DNA from: Ischnura elegans
Lineage: Eukaryota; Arthropoda; Insecta; Odonata; Coenagrionidae
Length of the DNA: 64,000 bases
NCBI RefSeq assembly: GCF_921293095.1
Contig: NC_060247.1
Span: 109,139,111 to 109,203,110, forward strand
Reading direction: 5' to 3'
How positions within the stretch are numbered: position 1 is the first letter of the stretch; every line of letters starts with the position of its first letter. The notes beneath the pieces are model-generated. The model was not told where the DNA came from, made no database searches, and saw only the letters and a program-made list of their open reading frames with translations. Shown one piece after another: positions 37,277 through 57,800 of this stretch. A program made the position numbers and the translations under genes.

Positions 37277-37667
37277 CTTTAATGCACCAACGATTTTGGA
37301 AGATTGTACTACAAATAAGTGAAATCCAAAGATCAAATCGTAGGAAGTCAGAAGAAGCAGCAGAAATTTCTTATCAAAAGCATTCAGCATCATTCTCAAG
37401 TGATAGGCGGCCAATACCTATTTCTGGTTTCAGACATGTTAGGTGTCTGCCAAGCACCATGAACCTTTCTTTCAACCCTCTGGCATTGCTTACCAGTTTT
37501 TAGGAGCTCTGGTGTTTTGAATCTAAGGTAGCCCTCCCCTCCAAAAAGTGATTTTTCACCCTTTATTTTCCTGTGTGGATGGCCTGAGTCCAATTGAGTA
37601 CCACTATATATTTAGAAATCAGTTTAGCTTTCTATAGGACCAAATTATTTCTACACTATTGATCTAT
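37277..37667. other. Intergenic DNA, nothing recognised
   Basis: Short ORFs on both strands without family features. Confidence 0.45.
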
Positions 37668-38011
37668 TACCGTGTGTTCTGGCATATAAGACAACTGTGC
37701 TTACAGGACGATCCCAGTTTTGTTCTTTAGCTGCACTCATGCTCATGGACTAATGTATGTATCCATGCTTTGATATTATTATTTCTAGAACAACATTGCC
37801 CTTAGAGGATAAGTAGGTAGAATGGAGGTAAAGGGGCAGCTATTTTTGAGCACCCTCCACCCTATGCAGCGACCATAGAGTTTGTAGTCCTGAAATCATA
37901 GTTTGAAAACTGGCATTATAAGACTAGACCCTAAATATAAGGTGACTCTCAACTTTTGAGAAGATTTTTGTGAATTAAAAAGTCTTCTTATACCCTAGAA
38001 TATACAGTGTA
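37668..38011. mobile_element. TA-flanked MITE, 344 bp
   Basis: Left end TACCGTGTGTTCTGGCATAT followed by AAGAC; right end is the complement of TACACTGTATATTCTAGGGT followed by ATAAG. The termini are imperfect inverted repeats of ~28 bp starting with TA. No coding capacity. Distinct from family B, though both start TAC. Confidence 0.65.
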
Positions 38012-39407
38012 TAGTTTCCTTTCCCAAATATACCTAATTTGCTTTTTATGAGTTCTATTTATTTATGAACTTTAATCCAACTTTTTAAGCCTAATTTATT
38101 ACAACAACCTCCCATTTATGCACATTTACTGCAAGAAGTGACAACATTTTATGAACAACTCCCCTGGTTCTGATCAAATACTATACATATATTGGGAAAA
38201 CTGTTTAAGAGAACCTTCGATTTACAAAATCTTCCTTCTATTGATTGACGAAGTACAGCATAAACGCATGTATGAGACATCTTTTTTCCCAGATATTGCA
38301 GCCGAAAATGGGGGTGAGTCTCTTAAGAGAATTTCTTATCTCCCCCCTTCCCCGGTCGCAAGTCCAAGGGGGAACTGAGTGGCCTTGGTTTTCAGCGTGA
38401 GCCAGTCATCTGAAACCATAGGTGAGAAGTGAGCTGCAGGCAGGGGAGTTTCTTCTTTAGTGATGTATTTTTACAATGCTCCTGTTTGCGTTTCGTACTC
38501 GTAAGCATTCTTCGCTTACACAAAGGGCTAGAATCAAAAAAAGCTGGCCAAAACCTCAAAAACGATTTTTTTGAGTTAGGAATTTGAAACTTCGCATACA
38601 TACTTTCAAATAAATTTTGCATGACATGCATATTTCTTTCCTGTGCCTTCAGGTTAACGATATATTTGGGGTCAAAGTTGAACAAATTTTGCAAAAAAAT
38701 GACCACCCTCGATTTTTTCTGAAAATAGCCAACTTTATCCTCGTACAGTGGTTTCATGAATGGTTTTATCGACAAAACTGTTATACTATCTTAATTAACA
38801 CTTCTTTTTCTTCCGTTTGGAGGGCTTTAAAGATTTCGTTTCATCAATATCCATAGATATATAAGAAAATGGCCTGTTTTCAGCCAATTTTTTTACATAA
38901 ACGTAGATAAAAAGTAGATACTTACGACAAGTGACTTATACCGCATCGTTTTATGAAGCTTCTATATTGTGAATCTAAAGTAAAATCCTGTACCAACTTG
39001 CAACCTCGAATTTTACATCATTTTTTCGAGCATGTGGTCGACTCCGGTTCTGGCCGGCGGTGGCGGAGAGTACGTACGGTGACACAGACACGGCATATGT
39101 GTAGATGCAATATGGCCATATTCACTTTTATATCTGGATAATTGATATTATTATGATAGAAAATAATCACCTGAAAGTAAAATTAATAAATATCGGCACG
39201 AATGACTCTTATTAAGCAATCGCTGGGCACTGGAAGAGATACACTGAAAGGCTTCTTTCTTTGAGTGCATTTCATATACTACAAAGGACAATGGACTTAC
39301 ATCGTGTTCTTAATGCAGGGAAACAGACTCTTTTATTAAAAAACAAACCTCTTTCTAAACAATAGCCATCCACGATCCATGGCCTTCACTTCCCAGCCTC
39401 CTATACC
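38012..39407. other. Intergenic DNA, no gene recognised
   Basis: A 127-aa minus-strand ORF at 38392-38775 is rich in K, F and S and has no motif I know. Bases 38500-39060 look like interspersed repeat sequence. I see no splice-supported gene. Confidence 0.4.
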
Positions 39408-39565
39408 TACCGTATATGTCTGAATATAGTCCCCTCTTTTTTTCCAAAAATGCCTGTGGTAAAAGTAAAGGGGGGGGGACTATATTCAAATGCATTTATT
39501 TAACTTTTCCTGAAATTGAAGCCTCAAAAATAGGGGGGGGGGACTATATTCAGAGAAATACGGTA
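39408..39565. mobile_element. MITE family B, copy 2 (158 bp)
   Basis: Same family as 37121-37276. The left end is TACCGTATATGTCTGAATAT and the right end is the complement of TACCGTATTTCTCTGAATAT, with G tracts and GGCCTCAAAA/AGCCTCAAAA in the middle of both copies. TA occurs at both borders. Confidence 0.88.
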
Positions 39566-41664
39566 TTTAAAGGCTGTTGAAGTGTGGAGCTCTTAGTTCT
39601 TGTACTTGGTATGGTCTCCTGCTAGCTGTAGAAGTTTTGGAAGGCATATTATTTACATTGGTTAATATATGTTTTCATAAAAATACCATTAATTTTTCAT
39701 TTTTGCCTTACGGTCAATCGATTGATTTGATAGAAAATTGATTTAAATGTTCTAAGTATAAATAACAGTTGTTTTTCTTAATAGACTGTGCAAATAAGCA
39801 AAGACTACAAGTGAATACCTACTTTACTCCGAGTGCCTTACTTATCGTGTAAATTTAGCTGATTTTAATTTGCCTCGTAAATTTTTAGTATTGAAAGTGG
39901 AAATTTTGATAAATGTCTTAAGTCCAGGCATACGTCTGCACACCACGCCAAAGGCTCCAAGCCATGCTGGAGATAGCTGACAGTGCACGGTAAAATGCTG
40001 AACCTCCTGAAATTGGCCACATGCAGCACCCCCTTCTGCAAGGATTTATCCCCTCAAACCGCAACTCGACTCCTCTTTCAGGATGGATGGGACATTTTGA
40101 ATCGTTGACACTTCCGACAGGAACTTAACTAATAAAAAACGGTTGCATGAGATAACATTCATTCTCTTGTCTGGATTTTGCGAGATGAGTGGTGTCAGAG
40201 GAGGCTCACATATAAGACAATAGTTTCACGTTAATTGACGTGCTCCGTATCTTGGCTTGGACGGAACCTCGTCAATTGACATGCTCCACACTGAATGTGT
40301 TAATGGGGGAGGGCTATCATAGATGATCCCATGGTCTGTTAATTTTAAGTCAAATAGTCATGACTTTGATTTATTTGAATCAGCTTCATCCTCAATGGTT
40401 TGATCATTCCTCAAGTCATGGTTAAAAATTCAATGGTAGGTGTGCACTGAGCACAGTACAGACCTACATAATACATATTTATCACAAAGAACTTCGGAAA
40501 TCTGACCTAGGAATTTTGTCCCATGTATTATTAAGTACTGGCTATACAGCAAATGCATGCTATCCACAACACACTTGGACAACATTCCTTTTTACAAGCC
40601 CTGTGATATGTGAAGTGTGGAAATTTGGGTACTTCTGACTTTGTAAATTAGAGGTTCTGCTATAAACTTGACTTAAACTGACCTTAATGAGTTGCCTCTC
40701 ATTTTGTACACAAGGTGTATGTACAAATAATAATTAGTTTTTTGAAAAAAATATTTATCAGCATTCATGTAGTTGCCTTCAAAATAATCCCCATTAGATA
40801 TTATGCACGTTTGTCAACACTTCTTCCAATCCTTGAAACTCTAACTCGAACTTTGGGATTGCCCTTAGCTCTGTTAATGATTTCTTTTAATGTCACCTAT
40901 GCCTGTAAAAAACAGCCCCGTAAGATTCTCTTTATTTTTGATTTAATAGAAAAAAGTCACATGTAGCCATGTCTAGCAAATATGTAGGCTGGGGCATTGT
41001 TAGTTTTGTTTTTTGGCCAAAAATTCATGAAAAAACAATGAAGTTTAAGCCAAAAATGGCAGTGCTCTTAAAATCACATCTAACCTTAGTGGATGCCTCA
41101 GACAAAGTAAACAAATGCAGCTGAAAATGTAATCATACTTTAGAGGCATGTATACAAATATACTTTAAAAAATTTACAATCACTCTCCTAACTCATGAAA
41201 AATTTAGTTACTGTTATTTCCTGGTTGGTTGGCACATTAAGTCTAACATGAAAATGAGGGATACATGTTACTCCAAAAGTGAGACAGAAATACTGCAGAC
41301 GTTATAAAAAAATACAAAGCAAAATTGAGGGTAAGGAGATGACAAGAATTTTATAAAAGCAATGGGAGGTAATGCAGTTTTGTATCCTAAAATATAAATT
41401 CATTCACACCAGCTTCAATGAATAGGAGTATTATCAAGGCATTGATGGAATATCAGGAGCATATAAAGAATTTAGGTTTGACTGCTAAAAAAAATGATGG
41501 ACAAATTGACAAATGCATGAGAAAAACAAGTTGTAATACATTAGCAGTGAAAAAAAATGAAAAAACACATCATTACAATAAAAATTTTATTCCAAGATAT
41601 ATCTAATCAATCCAGAAATTAATTTAATCACTAAAGAGAAATTAGTAACAATATTGGCACATGG
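39566..41664. other. Intergenic DNA and NDOR1 3' flank
   Basis: AT-rich; no gene or structured repeat recognised. The right end contains the NDOR1 poly(A) signal on the minus strand. Confidence 0.45.
41586..41591 (-). terminator. Putative NDOR1 poly(A) signal AATAAA
   Basis: AATAAA on the minus strand, 74 nt beyond the NDOR1 stop codon. Suitable position, but such hexamers are frequent in AT-rich DNA. Confidence 0.45.
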
Positions 41665-49777
<8,113 letters not shown>

Positions 49778-52700
49778 TTCAATGTACTATTTCTGATATC
49801 AGCTGTGTTGGATGTAAAGGCTTATCACTCACGAATCAGTATCATCTGAAATTCTTCGGGTAGGCCAAAATTTGGTATATAAACGTGTAGTAGCAATCGA
49901 AAGCCAAAATTATTCACATTTTCACAAAAAAAAACTACGAAAAGCAAAGTTGTTCCTAAATTTTCACAATCATGTTTAAATCCAATGTGCTTCGAAATTT
50001 GTATTTCAACTGTCTCTTTTTTGCCAGGGAAGTATGAAAAGTTATAGAGATCGTAACCTGGGCCACCGTAATTGTACGTAACTAAGCAGCCATTAGTGAT
50101 CCATTTGGATCCAGCTTTTCAAATTGTTGATGAAGATCAATATTTTGCTGTAAGTTATCATTACATCATTTTTATTGATGCATTTACTTATTGAGGAATA
50201 GGTCAAATAAACTATCAAGAACAATTTTTATCTATTACATTTTTGAAGGGTTGGAATTTGCCCTTGTATACTATTCGATATATCTTGATACTTTCATATA
50301 TGGTCATTTGGCAAGAAGGGTCAACGAAAGGTTATTTTTTATACATATAAAGAGGTATACCGTGATCAGTTGTAGTAAATGTAATTACGGTCAAGTGAAG
50401 GTAGAAGAGGGGTTGTGAATCAGAGAAGGGACCCCTAATGCATATTTATCTGATTTGTGTTGGGCTAGATTGCAGAGAGATCATTGGAGATGACTCTCAT
50501 CATCATAAAAGTAGGTATCACCGCCATATATTAGGTAGCTCTCTCCAGTTACTCTCTCTCTAGCCCTGTTAACGAACTCGCGAAAGTTAGTTAACTGGAC
50601 TTCTGTCTACTCATTACATGTACTACATTTATGAGAGTACCTTGAAAATGCTTGAGAGACTGCTAGAAATCATTAGCATATCCACTGAAAAGATCTGCTA
50701 GCCTCAGTAGCAGTGGAGTTAGTCTGTGCCTGTTAAATTGCAAAGGTTGTGTGATTGAGTTCCACCTGCAAGGCGGCTCCTACTCAGGATGTGGGTGTTG
50801 TGTTTATCGGTTGTTATTTGCTGATAGTCCCTGATGTGGAAAACCTCATTGCGATGTTTTCGTGGCGATGGAGATAAATAAATCCAGTAAAGCAATTACA
50901 GCAATTTATGAACCAAGCTTTATCTCAAATGTCCCTTTGGTTGCAAAATTTAGTGATTACATGAGACCATAGTGTATACAAGGCAGCAGAAAAAGGCAGT
51001 GTGTAAAGTTATGATGTAGAGCAGGATCATTTTAATCATCCTCCATTTTACAAGTCTCAGTAAATGACACTATACTAAGATGTGGTCATTAAGGAAGATG
51101 ATGCGGGATAGGGGGAGGGTCCTGGTTGCTTTAAAATAATTCTTGAAGAAACAACAACATGTGCTGATTTTCCAAGGGAGATCCTTTTGGATGCCGAAGC
51201 TTAAATTGTTGGGAAGTTTTTTTCTAACCCTAGGGTTCTATGAAGACCCCCTAAAAATAATGACCTTAAGCAGCCCCAGATGTTGGCGCAACACCATTTG
51301 TTGGGAGGAAATGACAATGATAGCAAAGAGCGACAATGTAAAGTCAGTTAAAATTACTGGATCAAGGCAAAGGGCTCACTCATCTTAGTGAAATGATTGT
51401 GCTCCCTCTTCTGTATTGTTGAAAAAATGCTATTAGACTTAAGTCTAAATGAGTGGATTTTGTCCATGTCCTATTTTTATTTTCACTATGCCTCGCTCAA
51501 ACTTCAAGCCAAAATAACTGCAGCCATCAAAATTTGTGTACAGGGGATGGTTCAAAATGATGGGTGGATGATGTCTGCAATTCAACCCACGTTGACTTCA
51601 ACCACAGGTGAGCAAGTGACAGGTCCTGCCACTTAGTAGGAAGGAGGTTACCCAAATGTTATTGGGGGTAGGCACCTTATTATGCCTATTGGCCTCAAAG
51701 TACAGTTTTATCCAAGAAAGGAGATTGAGAAACAACCAGGTTTTCCAACAACTTGCTGGCCTCTAGGGTATATCTCCTCTTTTTCCTCTAAATTTAGTCT
51801 AGTTGGCTGGCTTTAGGCAAGAATTCCCATTCCCATGCTTTTCTATGGGTTATTCTACCATATTCGTAAAAATTCACATGGATGCTTTGCGGACTAGCCA
51901 TTCTTCTCAGGAGCCTGGTTACATGGATACCACAGGCTTCTCATAGATTTTTCAATTTACTCCAGCCATGAACGGCATGACGCCTTGACTCAAAATAACC
52001 ATGGACCCTAATGGGTAATTTCAGATGCAAGAAACTTGAATGCGCTATGCTGGGCCTTGTGCGAACAAGTCAGCACAAATGCCTAACTCTGCAAAAAGAG
52101 AGGAATGGCACACGAGTTACATTTCAGGAGTCTTCTTGCTCTTCATGCAGCATGCTTCCACATGACTCTAGTAGTTTTGGTCATAGAAAGTTAAGTTTCT
52201 TGAGAATGCATTTTTTCAAAGCTTGCCATATTACCACAGATAGACGAAACTAACTTTTTGATAATGAAGTATCTCAAATTTTATCTTATACTAGCATGCC
52301 ACCCAGTGTTGTTCAGGAAGAATAGTACCCTGAGGAGTGGGAAACTTGGAATTCATGGTCACATGGTAGGATTTTTAGGTAAAAGAACAAAACAGTTGTG
52401 ATGATGGTATATGGATGGATGTACCAGGGAAAAAAAAAAAAAAAAAAACTATTTCTATAAACCGTGCAAAGGAACAACTTATCAATCAACTGTACAACCC
52501 TCCACAACATTGATTGTGATGTGTCTATATGTGTGTAGGCCAAAATCGTTGTGTGAATGCATACCCCAGCAAAAAGGTGTGCACCAAGAGGATTAATAGA
52601 TAAGTATTGAATCTTTGAGTTATGTTTTCCCTTTGAGCGTGTCAAGAAGTGTGTCTGTCTGGTAGGATGTCCAACCACAGAAGTTGTATGATGTGACGTA

Positions 52701-54835
52701 ACAAACGGTAACGAGAAAACGACATGTCAGACAACCAGAAGTAGCACTACTGGCTTGGGGAACATGAGATTCACATATGTATAAACCCTTTCGTGCTGGA
52801 CATTTTCAAACACAGAACACCTGACGTCAGGTATAGCTGTCATGGATTTTTCAACGCAAACGACTGGACTTCGGCTCTGGTTGACGTTAGGAAAGGGAGT
52901 GACCGCTGAGGTAGCAATTGTATGATGTTTTCAGGCCCAGCCTGAGACCTACCTTAGCGAATACTTCGGGCCACTCCTCGGCAACTAAGCACGATCCTCC
53001 AACTCACTTATGATCATCTATCATACAGGAATCCGTTGCAAAGTGGTTATATTGTCAATTGTTTTTGCAATGACCGTTTGTTGCATACTATAATTTTTGT
53101 ATTCTTTGAAATGAATCCTTCATTTTGTTATGGGCATAAGCAATTTTCAAATGAAATTTTAGCGTTAAAAATTACAATCTTCTGCACTTACAGTCTTAGT
53201 ACCTTGTGTTCACTAACTTTGTTCTCATTGACACTATAAATCCCTTTAAAATTTCACAATGCTTTAAAAATGTTAGTAATTCTGTTAGAAGAGTAAAAAA
53301 ATTGAAAATCAAATGCAATATTTGGTTAAAAAGAACGCAGGTAATGCAATAAGTTGACCGTGGATTCATGCTAAGATAGGGTTACAGGGTCCAGTGGCCA
53401 AGGCAAGGGACGAGCATGTCAGTTGAGTTGGGTCCCAAATCTGAAGCAGAAAAATACTTACCAGGGTAACTCTACCCTAAAAAAGAGGTCCATACAGAGA
53501 GGCTTTTCCATTATAGCTTTTCACCACAAACCCCAAAAGTTAATTTTTATGAATGTTAAGATAGTTCTAGGAGTGTAGGTCAAGGTAGAGACTAATTTTT
53601 ATGCACAGCATATAACATTCACGGGAAGAATTTTGAATAAATATTACAATATCTTAAGCAATTCATATGTATTTTATCATTAAAATTGAGAATTACAATC
53701 AATAACAACAAAATTAAAGTTTATATTCATCATACATAAATAAATGGGTTGCACAAACAGGAAAAAATGACTATAATTAGCATGATAGAGAACATTTAGT
53801 GATGCAAACCAAAAAGCCAAGCTCATAAGCACTGACACAAGTCACTTTCGAGAGATATGTTGTGCTATAATTCCGTATCTTTAAAAATTACGATTTTCAA
53901 TTACTAATGATAAAATTTGTGGATATGCACATCCCAAGCCTAACACAACAACTGGTAAAGGAGACACAATAGGAACCAAATTTAGTTCATCAGAATGCAT
54001 ACATTCATTCAACATCACCATTTACAAAGAAGTGATAAAAATAAAGATCACTTTTCATTATATTTATACATAATTTATTGCTCAACAAAATATATATATA
54101 ATATCATGATATAACTTATGACTACATTGTCGTGCAAGGACATATATTACGGTATACAAAATACAAACATTTGAATCAAATATTTTTTTCTGATGTACTA
54201 TTTCAAATAACTGCATCACTTGGCTATATAACGAAACTCATCAAGACAAATACAAAATTGCATGTTCTCAAATACAAAATTTAGGAATAGAAATGACTAT
54301 AAACATTAAACTTACCTTAAAACAAGCCAGATTAATGTATTGGCATGAAAAAATTATTTTAATGGCAATGAGAAATGGCACTTGACTTTACCCTGGGAAA
54401 GATAAACTCCCCATGTTAAGAGTTTGCCTCAGAACCTTTCATATGAGTGAGTCAAGGCACTTATGGGTCTGGAAGTCTTCTTGCAACTCAATGCTTTCAA
54501 GTAAGCAATGATTCATTCCAAGCACAGAAGTCATAATTCATTACAATGACTTGATTTTTGACTGTTTAACTACAACAAGGTGAAATGCACTGGGGGAATT
54601 CACCTTCCACTCCCGACAACTGGGCAAGCCTTTGAGCAACATGGGAACCATAATGCTGTTAAAGATCATACACATACGAAAATTCTCACACAAGTAGAAG
54701 ATTTTTCAAAAACCCTGAAATTCAATACTGTACCTATTAATAAACCTTTTTAATTTCCAAGAAAAAGTACAGTCCAAATGTCAAGTTCCCTGTTTTTATT
54801 ATTTCTTGACTGAGTATTTTTTTATCTATACAACT
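49778..54835. other. Intergenic DNA between NDOR1 5' end and MAEA 3' end
   Basis: No gene recognised in about 5 kb. The NDOR1 promoter must lie in the first few hundred bases, but I cannot place it. Near 50735-50810 a weak tRNA-B-box-like string (GATTGAGTTCCACC) is followed by GGATGTGGGTGTTGTGT, possibly a SINE remnant. A run of 19 A lies at 52430-52448. Other ORFs look like chance. Confidence 0.45.
54795..54800 (-). terminator. Putative MAEA poly(A) signal AATAAA
   Basis: AATAAA on the minus strand, 36 nt beyond the MAEA stop codon. Well placed, but AT-rich context lowers the weight. Confidence 0.5.
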
Positions 54836-57800
54836 CTACACTACAAAAACCTTTTCAGCCAGCTTGAAAGGAAACACCTCCTTTGTCTTTGGGCATATCA
54901 CCTGTCCATTGTTTTCAGCAGCCATCTGTGACAGAGACTGAAGACAAAAATTTATTAAATTAAAATAAAGGATAATAAGACAAAAAGTATGTAATTGAAA
55001 CAAACCATTTAATGTAAGAGAGAACTTAATTGGAAATTTCACTATGAATAAGTCTCAAGTATTCTTGAGAAACTACAAGATAGATTACGGTATTTGCTGC
55101 TTCTGGCATTATTACGGTAGAGCCATCAAAGTATTAGGGGCATCAGTTTTCCTGAACCAGTGAACAAGACCAAAGCTATATCTAGGATGACTTGAAGAGT
55201 AAATAGAAGCACATGAGTTTCCTGATTAAGAAAGCTTGTAAAATAAACTGAGCATAACTGTCTAAGTTTCATCATCCTAGAAGCAGATTACACTGGACGG
55301 CATGAAAATCGGCCCTGACACCATTCCTGCTGATTCTTCTGTAAAATGACCTCCTAAATCCGAATATGAACTCCGTTTTACTCCATCGCCCACCATTTTC
55401 AGGGGAGCTCCCTCCCTCCAATTTTCATCACTTTTCGGTCATTTGGAGGAATTAAAAGGATTATTTTAGCATTTAATTTTTTTGAAGGGATTTTGAGGGG
55501 AGCTAAATCCTAAAAAAATAATATTTATGGTGAAGAGGTAGATTTGAGGGGAAATAGTCTCCGTAAATTGTGTAAAAACGCATTAAAAATGATCAATTTT
55601 GCATTTTTTCGCAAGTTTTCACCTATTTTTAAAAAAATTTTCAGCTTCCATTTCACATTATCCTCCCCCGATTGATAAAAATATATAGCAACTAGAAACA
55701 TCAGTAATAATAAAAATATTTTGGTGCATAGCAGAGCAACAACAATAAAAAAATATAGCAATGGTTCGGAAGATTCACTTTACTACGATGACCTCTCCCG
55801 ACTGTCCTGCTCAGGCTTGGACGGCAACTCTCTTGCTTTCGCAGCTAAAAAAGGTGAAGTAATACTTTCTGATAATACGAATAATATAAGATTGAGATTT
55901 TTATTCTCTCATTGGAGTTAAAAATTATTCTTTCTCCTTAATCATGGAGTTCCACAAAGTATCAGCCTCTCAAATCAATTATGTATATTGAAGTTGTCGT
56001 CACCTTCCCTCAGTATACCTCTAATGATCGCAGAGTCAACTCTTTCGGTGTTCTGGATAAGGGACCTTCTTTCAAAGTATGTAGTTTAAATTGTGCAAAA
56101 CAATAAAAGTTGTTGTACTCCGGCTTTTTCCGAGTGAATGTCAGTATGTGTGCTTGAGTTGTGATTATTACCATGATTAAATTTGTAATTACAGTAAATT
56201 CCGGTTATTACGCGCCTCACTTTACCGCGGTTTCGGATATACCGCGGGTCTCACCATGTCCCCCGAGATGATTACATTGACCTTTTTTTTGAGGTAGGTA
56301 ACTTTGTGGCGAATTTTATCTCGGCGTGACTACCGACGCGTCGCAACTTCAAGCGACTGTATTAATGCGGTTGGTGACGTATTCCATACATTGTTCCGTA
56401 GCCATAAAAAAACTCGGTAATGCCTGATCGGTTATTGTGTCTTGTGAACTCGAGCTGAAAAGTGTGTTGCACGGCTATAATAATTTTCGAGATTCTGGGA
56501 GATTGAGATAATTCTCTTTCGTACGTTCGCACCGCGGCGCTCAAACCAAGGTAGGTACTCAATGCTCACAGGCTTCGAGCATTTAATAATGAATGGGCTG
56601 TTTTACCTTTGTCTTAATATGAATATGAAAATTACTTTTTTACGAAAATTTTGATTGATTTTAGGGTTAAAACGATGTCTGCCAAAAGGAAAACTTACAC
56701 AATAAAAGAAAAGTTGGGCATAATCGACAGAGTGAAACGCGGTGATTCAAAATCAAGTTTATTCAGGGAGTTTGGTGTTCCTGAAGGAACTATTCGTGGC
56801 TGGATGAAAGAAGAAGATAAATTACGATCATTCGTTGATCAAGTGGATGACGAAATAGGACTTGATAGAAAAAAGGCCAGATTGAGTGCTGCTGGTGATG
56901 TGGATGAATGTTTGTTCACGTGGTTTGTTCAGAAGTGCAGTGAAGGTGTTCCATTATCCGGTCCACTTTTACAAGCACAGGCAATTAAATTAAATAAACA
57001 AATAGGTGGTGCTCATGATTTTGTTGCTTCTGCTGGCTGGCTATCGAGGTGGAAAATTCGCCACGGGATAGCGCAAGTTAACATGCAAGGAGAATCTCGT
57101 TCCAGTGACAGTGAAGCAGCTAGAGAATTCTGTGGGACTTTACGCAAGATGATTGATGAGGGTGAGTACACTGAAGAGCAATTGTATAACTGCGATGAAA
57201 CCGCTCTCTACTACCGATTGCTTCCAACAAAATCACTTGATATTAAGAAGTCGGCAAATAAATCCGGAATAAAAATGAGCAAAGAAAGAGTGACTTTATT
57301 ACTGTGCGCGAACAAATCAGGAAGTCACAAGTTAAAACCTCTGTGTATTGGTAAAAATCGAAGTCCTCGGTGCTTCAAGCACGTTAATATGACAGCACTA
57401 CCCATAAATTACAAAAACAGTCAGAATGCCTGGATGACTCGAGACATTTTTTTATCTTGGTTCAATGAAGATTTTGTTCCATCGGTTAAGAGCCACTTAA
57501 GATCAAAAAAGTTAGAAGAGAAGGCTCTACTTCTGTTAGATAACTGTCCGGCCCATCCGTCTTCTGAGCTCTTGATATCGAGGGATGGCAAAATAGTGGC
57601 TTCGTTTTTACCAAAAAATACGACAGCTCTTATTCAGCCCATGGATCAAGGGATAATTAGAGCATTTAAAGCCCATTATCGGCGGGAATTGCTCACTAGT
57701 GTCATAAATTCAGAACTGCAGGTACAAGAATATCTGAAAACAGTCACCCTGAAGAATATGGCTTATAATATTGGATTGGCATGGAAGAAAATAACTTCAG

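Noticed and set aside
38392-38775. 127-aa minus-strand ORF in intergenic DNA
   Set aside because: Biased K/F/S composition, no motif, no supporting splice context; likely repeat-derived chance ORF.
56651-56674. Upstream extension of the transposase ORF to 56651
   Set aside because: It begins with TTG, not ATG. The ATG at 56675 gives the expected N-terminus just before the psq-type HTH, so I used that.
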